NCBI GenBank assembly: GCA_903813345.2 | Contig: CAIIXF020000011.1 | Coordinates: forward strand, 24,792,166 to 24,856,165 | Direction of reading: 5' to 3' | DNA: 64,000 nucleotides | Source of the DNA: Owenia fusiformis | Taxonomy: Eukaryota > Annelida > Polychaeta > Sabellida > Oweniidae | Shown here: in pieces, positions 24,901 through 36,900 of the stretch | Position numbering within the stretch: position 1 is the first letter of the stretch | Layout of the letters: each line of letters starts with the position of its first letter | Position numbers and translations under genes: made by a program | The notes under the pieces: model-generated | What the model was told of the DNA's origin: nothing | Databases searched by the model: none | Seen by the model: the letters and a program-made list of their open reading frames with translations, nothing else

Positions 24901-27900
24901 GAAGTTAAAATTTGACCTTATAAACTTTGAAAAAATGACCTTTTTCAGTTTTTGAGCTCTTATATCTCAAAAGTGGGACAAAATTTTAATAAATAGTCAA
25001 TGACTTATATGTGTAGAACCCTTAGAGAAATGTATATCTTGACTTTCAATTAAAACTATTGATTTGTAGTCTTGAACTATGAGAAACTTAGATAGCACAG
25101 TTTGTGACCTAATTTGATGACCTTGAACTTTGACCTTGAAATTTTTACTTTTTTAGACCTCAGTAGGCTTTTTGTAATTAGACTGACCTAAATTTGAATC
25201 CAAAGACTCAATTTGAAAAATCAACTTTTCTGACCTTTCGAAGGTCACTGAAGGTCAACTAAAGGTCATAGGTCAAAACTAAGGTCAGATTTGAGTTCCT
25301 GAGATCTTGTAGATGCTTTTTAAAAAAAAGTTTGGTCAATTTAGAGCAAGTTGAAATTTAACCCTGAAAAATTTGGAAATTTGACCTTTTTTCAGTTTTT
25401 GAGTTCTAATATCTGAAAACTGGAGCAAAATTTTAATAAATAGTCAATTGCTAATATGTGTAGAACCTTTAGAGGAATATATATTTTGACTTTCAGTAAA
25501 AAAAATTGATTTGTAGTCTCCAATTTTGAGAAACTTAGAAAACACAGTTTGAGATTTCGTTTGATGACCTTGACCTTTGACCTTGCAAATTCTACTTTTT
25601 TAGACCTCAGAAGGTCTTTTGTGAATAAGTATACCTAAATTTGAATCCAGAAAATCGATTTGAAAAATCAACTTTTTGACCTTTCGGAGGTCACTGAAGG
25701 TCAACCGAAGGTCAAAGGTCAAATCTGAGGTCAGATTTGGACTCCTGGGAACTTGTAGATGATTTTTAAAAAAAAATTTGGTCAGATTGAAGCAAGTTGA
25801 AAAATGACCTTTTTTGACCGTTTTTTGACGTCAAATATCTCAAAAACTGTAAAAATTTAATGCTGACATATAGTGAACAATTTGTAGAGAATACTTAAAT
25901 GTAGCTACAGTTTAATTCATCGCAAGAAATAATGAAGTATATGGATAAACTTGAGAAACTTGAAAAAAACTTAGATTTGACCTAGATTTTGACCTTTGAC
26001 CTTGACCTAGATATGAAATATTTTCCCATCAAGATCAAACCAGGTATCTAGTAGGAGCATATAGTAGAAAGTTGAAAGCTAGTTGAAAGTAGGAGAAAAC
26101 TGCTTTGATAGAATAATAATAATAAGAAGAAGAATAAAGAATAAAGAAAAGCTACAAAAGCTATAGGAGGCCCTTTCAGGAGGGCCTCCTAATAAAGAAT
26201 AAATAATATCTATAAAATCTATAGGAGGCCCCCTGTCGGGGCCTCCTAATAAATAAAAAATATGTGTGAAGTTATCAAAAGTCCCTAATGAAATTGTTGT
26301 GCCGTGCAATTGTATATTTTCAAAATTAGAAAAACTACATCTGAGATAGAACATGTTATTCAAAGGGAGCATTCTTTGAAAATGACTGATCTCAAAAATT
26401 TTAGCCAAAAATCCTTCGATGGAAGCAAAAACGGAAAGATGTGTTGAATTACAGGCATCAGTTGGTTTAGTGATCCACCATTATACAAAACATATAAGCC
26501 TACATGTACTATGGCATTATTTTTGCTTCTTTATTCATTAAATTCAAATATATTCAATATGTGAAATATTTATATTCGCTAAATCATTTTTCCAATTGGT
26601 AAAAACGTTTATATGTTTGTTACAGCAAATTAAGTTTTCAAAATAGCCAATCACTTAATACTATGTGCATTAAATTACATATTTCATTCGCTAAATGATA
26701 TGTTTTTTTTGCGTAAATTGTTATGGTATTCCTTGAGAGTAACACATTAATGCACAATATTGAATTTCTATTTGAACCCTACCGAAATAAGTTTGCCTAT
26801 ATTTACCAAAATGGTTTATTTTTCTATGACATAGTTAATGCATTTTACCGTAAGCTTATTTGCTACTTACTGAATGCAATAAAGTAATATTCGATAACAT
26901 TTGTTGTTGTTCGATATTTTATCACGTGACCTCGAGATTTGCAAAATGGCCGCGCAGCTATTCTACATCGTTCAAATATATCACCTGACTGAAAGTCTCG
27001 TACAGTATCGAAAAATAACGAAATTTATCGAATGTGGCATTCGGTATTTACCGAATATAAATAATTTAAATATACCGAATGTACAAATAAGTTATTGAAT
27101 TATACGTGCGTTAAGGAAAACAAATTGATTCGCTGCATCGCACATGTATAAAAGTAAAATGTGAATGCCTACACAAATAACAAGCAAATATAAATTGTAT
27201 AGATTATTAACATTCGATAAAATAAAAAACATTCGATAGATTGGGTAAAGGTTTGGTAAATTATTTGTTTTATTTGGTATTTATGGAATATTTAATGTAC
27301 CGAATAAAGAAGCAGTTTAAACACCATAATGTACAGCTGTACTTATATTAGGGAAAGAGTTGGGTAGAGAGTAAGATGCTTTTATTTTAAGACTAAATTA
27401 AAAGTAAAATGGCATTTTTGCATCTCAAATCAGTTATACTCTGACCAGAGATCTCATTTTCAGAAACTAAGGAACAAATTGGCATGATTTTGAAAATATT
27501 CCTCCCAATGATTTACACAAGATCTATCCCTTTTACATTTACATATATGATCCACTTTAATCGGTTTGCCTTTCTCCTTGCTCAGAGATTAAGTGCTCGA
27601 TTTACAAAATATCATAGTCAGATTGTTACATGTATTTAGGCAGAATTTGTTCGAATGATCAACTTTTCCAAAAATTGCCTCAATTTAAAAATAATTAAGG
27701 CCCATACATCATATATGTAATTCCTCGTTACACCTTATCTTTTCTCTTTAAAAATCCCAAAGTTATTACTTTATTCCATAAATTCTATAAATGGATGTCC
27801 AAATTACTGTCTCTCTTTTGGAGATACTATGTTTGAGACTAAAAAATATATTGGTAGGTTAGTCCTGCATCTTTCTTGCAATTGTGCATGTAAAGTAAGC

Positions 27901-30900
27901 TTCAATCATACTACATGTATGATCTTGGCATCAGATAAAAAGATACATAAAGCACTGGTTGAATTCAAACTTGCGGGCACAACAATAGCGATGGGGAACA
28001 TCAAATTAAGTGCCAACGATATCAAATGCAAAATAAAGGCCTCTACAAGAGAAAAGGAGTGCATCAAGGAAAAAGAGATGTATACAACATAACCCTTTGT
28101 CGAAAGAGGATGGAAACATGGTGGTGGAGCCAAGCTAAATCTAAGAAAGAATGATGTAAGAATTAAGATACAGCAGGAATTTGTCCTATTATCCAGATCT
28201 ACACTATGACACACTCCATAAAGAACCTTACCTCTGAAGAATAGGACACAGGAAACAGAATTCATATTTGAAGTGGTTTTTGAGAGGGGACTTTATTATC
28301 CATTTTGTTTTCTTTTAAAAGTTTTTAACTGAAAACTTACCGTGCCAATTAAATGCTGATCCTGGCAATGGCGTTCTATATACTTTATACACTTCTTATA
28401 CCACACTACTACTATTACAATAATTAAATAGTCTAAAACACATACAATATAGGTGGTGATAGTGGGACTTATAGCTTGCAAAATAGTACATATTTGGACA
28501 CACAATTACGTATAAACACAAAAGCAGACTTACTTGATAGTACTTGTTATTTTTTCTACTTGCAATTTCTGAACTTGATATCAGCTATTGTGTTTATATG
28601 GATGAGCCCCCATTTGTCAAGAAGTCTTTTCGAGGTTCTTTTTTCAAGTTCATAAGATTCTCCCGAGAAGATTCTCAAATCCCCGACATTTTCCTGCAAC
28701 ACGACATCCATACATACTGCTTTACTTTCTAATACTCAGTTTACACCCTATGTCTCACTATATATATTATGTATGACCTTACTATGTAATTATGACCTTA
28801 TATGTACAAGTGCAAAGATAAATACCTAATTCTTGTAAAGCAATTACATGTAGATGTTTGGAATTTCTTATCATTTCTTACAAATTGAACAAAATAATTA
28901 ATGGTTTGATAATGGCTGCCAAAAATATGTTTTTGATATTTATTATGGTTTGATAGTTGGTCCTTGAGACCAGGCTAACATCTGATACTGCCTATGACCA
29001 AACTCCAGCCTACCAAGCTGAAAAAATCTTCATAAATAGGGAAAACATGCACGTGGTTCACCCGCCTATAAATGAAACAGCTATAGATAGTTAGATTCTT
29101 TTTTCTCAGAAAGAAGGTGACCTGGATTGGTTTGACATTCAGATTGAGCAGTCCCCAGTGACATCGCTGAATGATCATAGTCTTTAATCAAATTCAACAT
29201 TTGCAGGTTCAAGATCTTGCTTGATGGCTGGAAGAGATTTAAGTCAGATGGCTTGAACAGTCTCCAGTACAAAGTGCTTGATATCAGATTGGAGCCCCTA
29301 TATACATTGATCAATGTAGACCTTGCTGAAGCAATGCAGTCTGCCAGTGAAAGACTCGGGATGAAGGTAAATTTAAATGTTATATATGAGTTTAATAAAT
29401 GAGAGCATCCTGTAATTAGGGAATGTTGTAATATTTATGGCCAAGACTTACAGTATGTATATTTTCCTGCTGTTCATTATTGCTATGTTTGTATACATTT
29501 TATGTATATATAGAAGGCCTTTTCTCATATTCTCTTAAGTTATGTGTTTTTGGATCTCATTTTTGTTGTTGAATCTCAGAAATGCAACCACAAAATTACT
29601 ATACTGCAATCAAACTCAGCGTAATAACCCAGATGCCAAAAATTAAATTTTCAAAGTTGATAAACACTTTTTAAAGCCACATTTCTAGATGTAATTTTAC
29701 ATGTAGATATCACTTTGACTGAATTTTGAATTTTTAATGACAAAAATCAAGATTAATTCTACTTGCATCTACATGTAGTCTACATGTATTTTACCCTTAA
29801 TAGACTCCTCAGATTAAGAATAATACTTTAATTTGGCCTTTATCCAATCAGAATTTGTTGTCAGAAAATTACTTCACCATATTTTCTGCCTCTAAAATAG
29901 CTAGATAGCTTTTAAAAAGACGGTGGAGAAAAAGAACATTTGAAGTAGTTATTGAAGATTTAGGCTTAAGATATTGATTCCACGTAATTGTGTTATGTAG
30001 ACTTATATTTAACTGCATATTGGAGATTTGACAAAATAATGAGGTCTCTATTTGCTATAATACACCCATCCATCTATACAGAATTTAATGTAGCGCATGT
30101 ATTTGATACCCAGTTTATGTATGATATATATGTATACACTGATATAAGATATGCCCTTTATGTAAGAGAAATGTGACACATTGATAAAGGAACTGGTCTG
30201 AAGAAATGACATATTGAATTAAATAAACTTGGGGATGGTGTTCAATAAAGTGAGTTAATTACACTTCTAATGGAATCTTCATTTACCCTCTCCCCTAAAA
30301 TTTTATTTTTCCTCTACTCAGTCGATATTCGGACACCATCTCTTCATTAACCTCTTGACTACCTGGAGTGACGAGATTTCTCGTCATCTCAGAAATGACC
30401 TTGAAACCCAGAGTGACGAGAAAATCCGTCACAAAATTTTTCACTAAAATTGCTCTTATTTGAACAATTTTCATCCAATTTACACAAAAATTGTTTTAAA
30501 ACTGTGTAAAAATGATCTCTGCAGTCTAATTTTACTAAGTTGAGCATCTGAAGTTGTATAAGTATGTAGTATAATGCCAAAAGGTGGCAAAAATGAAAAC
30601 ATCTCTGGTTTCAATCGATTTTAGAGCCTGAGATTCAAGAGGTTAATGGGATTTAAAGGCTATCATTATTGTTATCTATTTCTATTATCCCTCACATCTA
30701 TCACATATCTTTGTCATGAGCATGCATTAACCAGACCTAGCTAGCTATGGAATACCTATTAATATAAGTTTTAATGCCGTTCTGTTCCGTGTTTTAAAAT
30801 GTTTGTTTTGTTTGCCAATCAAGAAACAAAATTATTAAGTTTTTAAATGTTTCAGTTTATTTAATCAATCTTTCTCAAGCAACTGACAGTAAAGTTATCT

Positions 30901-33900
30901 ATAATTGGATTAATGAGTTACAACCTGGATGGCGTGTAATGGAGGCAGCAGAAAAAAAGTGGGATGTAACATAAATTTGTCACTGTGACCTGTATACAAT
31001 GTGCTATACTTCCCATGGACATGAAGAAGCCCATACTCCAACCATACAAATCATTGATTATTTTCAAGAAACTGCAAAGTATAAGATTCGTATTGATGAT
31101 CTATGGTTTGAATTTGGCAATTGCATTTCATTATAATTCTGGAGTACCTCTACCCTCTGCTATAACATTGCATTCATTGCAATGGTATAGCAGAGGGTTG
31201 CATTGCATTCATTGCCCCATATTAATCCTTCTATTGACCAATTCTAGAAATAGAAGTACCTTGTCATATTTTAACCATCACCAGCACAATTATAGTTACT
31301 TTAATTAAGTTATGTTGTAATATTTAGACTAAGTATTGCTTGTCACAGATAGTTGATATGGTGTGCTTTTAGTTTTGCAGCATTATCCTTTAGAATAAGA
31401 AGGTTCTAACAAATCTGATTAAGGATTAGATACTTGAATATATTTAAAGAATTTTGAAATTAAGTACAAGCTTCAAAGAAATAATTAAGATTGAATTTTT
31501 ACAAAGCTCATTTTATTTATGGACTACTTTCATTGCTTTTCTGAATCATTGATACAAGTCATTACCCTGTGTGGTATGACTGTAGTTCAAGAACTCTGTG
31601 AGCCTCCATATAGTACAGTATGGTTATGAACTTTCAAGAGAAGCCTATGGTATGATGGAGCTGAGGGGATTGACAGAATTGGCATCATTATAAGCCCTTA
31701 GAATTCAAGTTCAACAAAACTGTATTCTATTTAATCATGTAAATCAGGGGCGTAGGAAGGTGTAAATTCAACACTACGCCAAAAATATGAAAAAATTGTG
31801 TCAAATCTTAACGAATCAAAACGCCTCTTTTATGCTCATAAAACGTAATTTTTATGGTAATACCTTTCTAATTGTGCTTAAAATGTTCGAATGTTTTTCA
31901 AGATATAAAATCACCATGGAAAGCCGATCTTTTAAATCTCAACAATACAGATTAAAGAAACTAGTATGATCAATAGAAACATGTCCGTGATCAATGATAC
32001 AACATAACTCTAATGTCTTCAACTTTTTTATAAGATAAATAAAGCCCATGCAAAAGTCAACGTGACATTTTGTGGTAAATTGTTTTTTCCTTTCAAAATA
32101 ATTATTGGTGCCTAAATGCTTTATTTCCTAAAATAATAATCTATTATATTTCAAATAAAATAGAAATTAGGGTAATTGCTTTCCTAGAACTGAAGTTGAA
32201 ATGTACTTTCATTTTTACTGGCTTAAACTTCCAACTATCATAACCCTCTACCCCAAATCACCTTGATTTTTACGCCAAAAAGTGACATTTATCGTGGCCG
32301 AAGTAAGAAAAAAGTAACAGAGGAACAAAAACCTTGCAAAGAGTACTATTGAAAAAATCGAACATATTACATGGTTTCCAAAAACATTTCTTTAGTGTGC
32401 TCGAGATCACAAACAATTTATTAACAATGAGGAAATATGACTAAAGAACATAAGGAAATTATTAAGCTATTTCATTCTAGCTTTTCAACACTATGCATTG
32501 GCGTTTTGGCGTATATTGTTCCTACGCCACTGTAAATGTAGTTGCATATGATAGTATTATGCAGTCACACATACGAACACATTTGTACACTCAGAATTAT
32601 GTATAATGATAAACTATAAATGATCTGAATAGTATTTTCTGTATGCACATGTTTGGACTTTGTATGAAGATCCACTTCACGATCTAATTCATCTCATTCT
32701 AATTTACCCTCACTTTTATCCCCACAATATGTGCAATGCAATCTAAATATGTTTTGCACTTGTAATAAGAAAATCAGAAAAAAATCATGCATTTGTTTTC
32801 AATTTGAATGAAGATCCAATATCTCATCACTAATTTATCCTCACTATTTTCCTAAATCGAGTTGTGCTTAATAATTTATCTGAGAAAAGAAACATGCATT
32901 TGTTGATAATTGCTACAGTTTGTATATGTTGGTAACAGTAAACATTGTGCATTTTTGTTTATTAAAAGTCCATTTATTCTTATTCTTTACTTTGAAGTTC
33001 TATAACTCTGATTTGCGTTGAATAGTTTTTTTCTTGTAATTTATGTTATTTTAGTTTCTGAAACATTTAATGTGCTCTAATATGTAACTTTGCAATTAAA
33101 GGGACTCTATGCACATTATTTGTATTTCAAATGGATTGATTAGTACTCTATGTTCCATTAGAAAACCAAAACAGCTCAAATGGCCCACATCAGTCAGCTT
33201 ACAATAGATTATCAAAAAATATTTTTGATCTGTCAAGTTTATATAATCAAGTTTTTACTCAATGTCAATGAAAGATTGGGATGTTATTTGTGTCACATGA
33301 TTCATTCATTCATTTTTGATAGCAGTGTTGTCATCTTTACAATCAAGAGTTATTTAAAAACATGCAATTTGTCAAAAATGTGCATGCACTTCTTACGGTC
33401 TCTGAACTTCAAATGCTGTTTCTACATGTCGAGTTATTTTGTCTCGCTTCACTATTAATTTAAATCAAGCTTGATGTATCATATTTGATTGAGTGTGTGA
33501 GTAACATGTTTCAATGATTATTTGAAAATTTTGTCCTCCAAACTATGCATAGTGCCCCTTTAACAAAAAACCTGAGGATTCACTGTAAACCTTGAATCTA
33601 AATTTTAGGATTGGTATGAGAATACACTAAAAAATTATCTTTCGGATAGATGAGGCAATGGTCTTCCTTAAGTTGTTGATACCTAATCTCATATATGTGT
33701 TATGGCAATGGTCCAGTTGTTACACATGTCCGGAATATGATGCTGTTGTGGATCCTTATTTGAACATTAAGTATATGATATTAGACCCATATTTGAACAC
33801 TTTGTTGCTTTTGAGTTTCATTTACATGTTCCTCATAACTATATCATACAAATTGTTTTGTATTAGAACTAGGGCCCCTACCACAGTTTGTTTACAGTGA

Positions 33901-36900
33901 ACCCCCAGGCAAAGAAAAACAATTAAAAAGAGCAAGGATTCTGAAAATGTAAAAGCACAATATTCTCTATACACTCTAACGTTGCATGAAGTTTGTTATA
34001 CATTACAGTTATTATTAACATTGGGCATTTATAATACATGTAGGTACTCATTTATGTATGGCTTATTTGGATATTCATAAACATGGGTGTAACCAGGCAT
34101 GAGGCAGGTGAGGCGAATGCCTCACCAAAAATATACAGAAATATATTTGCCTCACCTTTTACATTTGCCTTGCCAAATTTTTTATCCTAGTTAGGCCCCT
34201 GCATAAACTTAATATTCTATCTTCTCTGTACTGGATGTGGGTGTAGGTAGCATGGTATTCCAATGTATGGTTTAGGTGTGAAGAATTTTTTCTTCGATTA
34301 AAGATATTGTCAGTGTATTTTTGACTGACTCCAAAGTCACAAGACTTACTTTGATATATTCTATAGATAATCATACAGGGTGTCAAAAATGTAATTCATG
34401 TTGTTGTTGATCACCCTGTATTTATATGTAACTTGAGTTAATTTTACATGGAAAGATGTCACGCTTACTTTCAGATGGCAATGTTGCTCGTCTCTCACAC
34501 CATACTGTTCTGTATACTGTACTAGTCTCACCCATGGCTCACATGTCTCAGAGCCACCGTACGTGCAGGGTATGTTTTGTTCTCTGAGGAATCTCTTCCA
34601 TCATGCAGATAATGTAGATGTTGTGGTCATTATGTTTTAATTTGTGAATTTTTTCATGGACTGGGATGAAAACACCTTTATTTTATAGATTTCACGAGGT
34701 GTGTTTTGCTCTTTTTAGTGCTATTTTATTGAATATGTACACTCCCCTTATGGCGAACAGACCAGATGTTAGATATAGCCTAGGTATGTTTGATGATTTA
34801 AAAAATACATCTTTGTCATAAATTCCCGCTGTATTGTCATCGAGGAAAAAATTATGACTGAAACAAATGCCATCTTGGTGTTCAAAAATCATAGAATTTA
34901 TTTTCATATTTAATCAACTAAACGTGAACTCATAATGACCTAGTTATACCTCTGTGATGATATAGATCAATTGCTGGATTTATACAATATTAATGAATTG
35001 AGACATGTCTATCAGTCTATTGAAGAGTTATACTCATTATCTGCATATGGAAGAGATGCCTTGGTTAAAGTCAAGATTGGTTTTGCTTAGTCAGTAGATG
35101 TAAGGCATAAAGCTGCTTATCTTGCGCTTATTTTAGGAGTGCTTTTGATTTAGTTCATAATGTTAAATTATACAAAGGTTACATGTATGTCTTTGCATAT
35201 TGAAGTAACATTAAGTTTGTGTCATTTGTATGTTTATTCCTATCTCATGTAAATAAAGTTGGAATTTGCTCCAATATTCAATGTCAAAGTGTTTTTGGAT
35301 TCTTGTGACAAACCAGTCTATACATGCAATTATTACATGTTATTTCAATGGAAAATGGGAATAGATTAAAAGATTGGATTAGTGAATAGTTTTCCTGGAG
35401 CAGTATTGATTATTTACTAATCTGCATGCATTTTTCCATTGTAGACCTCTACCCCTCAGCCAATCTTCCTTAGTCACAATAGCCCATTTCCATACCTACA
35501 GAACTTCCTCAAGAGGAATGGCAAACGCATGTCCATGTATGTATACTAATAAACTGTGCACCCAAAAATTTTTATGTCACCACCAGAAGTGGTGACATAT
35601 TGTTTAAGTCTTTTTTACCGCACCCTTGGGTGCTATATTGTGATCAGTTTGCCAAGTGGGTGGGCAGGCAGTTAGTTGGGTGAGTGTCCTCATTAAACTT
35701 GTTTGTGGATGGTGCTCGGCAGTTTGTATACGGCATCTGTAACAAATGGCAGGTGGTGTTATTTGTATGTCACCATTTGGTGACATATTGTTAAAAACTA
35801 CCTTTTTGTGACCAGATTTCAGTGTCAGTCATGGCATCAGTTTTCAGTAACTGTAACAAGCGTTACATTTTTTTGTAAATGTAATTGTAACCAGGTGGTG
35901 ACATTTTGTCATGTTAATGTCATGTGAATGTTCTGCTTGATTTCATTTCATCATACTGTATCTCATGTACCTGTGCATGTTGCATGTTAAAATGATACTG
36001 TCCATATGCAGTTATTAGATTGGGTACAAATGAACCAATAAATATGTTTTTCTATTGAATTCTGGATGAAAAAGATGGGGATTGCTGTTCTGAACTAGGT
36101 TAACAATAACAATCAAATTTTAATTCATTCTTTTCAGTTTATTTCACTATTTCTCGATGACTAAATATTTCCCAATGAAAAATGTAAAATGTTGACTCAA
36201 AGTTTTCCTGATTCTAGATTGACTGGATTTCAATAGTACTATGTTGACTCTAATGCAAAAGGTGTCCCTTTTGGAATCATAAATAATGATTGTACCTAAA
36301 ACATAACCAATGAAAGTAAATCAAAAAGTTATGAAATTTTAAGTGGGCGAAATTGAAAAATTAAAAATTCGACCACAAACTTGTGAAAAGAAAACTAAAT
36401 GATAACTGCTATACTTACAGTATTATGTGTACTTACAGTGTACAAATAATATGTCTCTTACTTTTTGGTCAGGGAATTTCATACTTCAATCTGAAAATGT
36501 CAAAAAATTTTGATTTGAAAATGCTGTGAGAACCCTAATCGTAATAATTATCCAATGTGTCTCTTTTGTGTTTATTTAATATCATAGTGATTTACATCAA
36601 TGTGTTTTGAATTAACACCATTCACATTTACACAAAATCACTGCATGATGTACAAATATACCTTTTATTTTTGCCTTGAGTGGTTTTCATACTTCTAGCA
36701 TAGAATATGTCCTTACTTTTTATGTCATCACCACAGGTGGTGACATATTGTTATAGCCTCAATCTTTTTTGTGGTGGCGGTCAGTGGTTAATGTTGGTTT
36801 GTGATCAGAGTTTTGCATCTGTAACAAATGGCAGGTGGTGACATTTTTGCATGTTAGTTTCTATTCTTATTGATAGAACTATGAAAATAATATAAAGAAA

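Noticed and set aside
28296-28505. Minus-strand 69-codon frame with a hydrophobic segment
   Set aside because: No motif, no splice support, AT-rich intronic composition.
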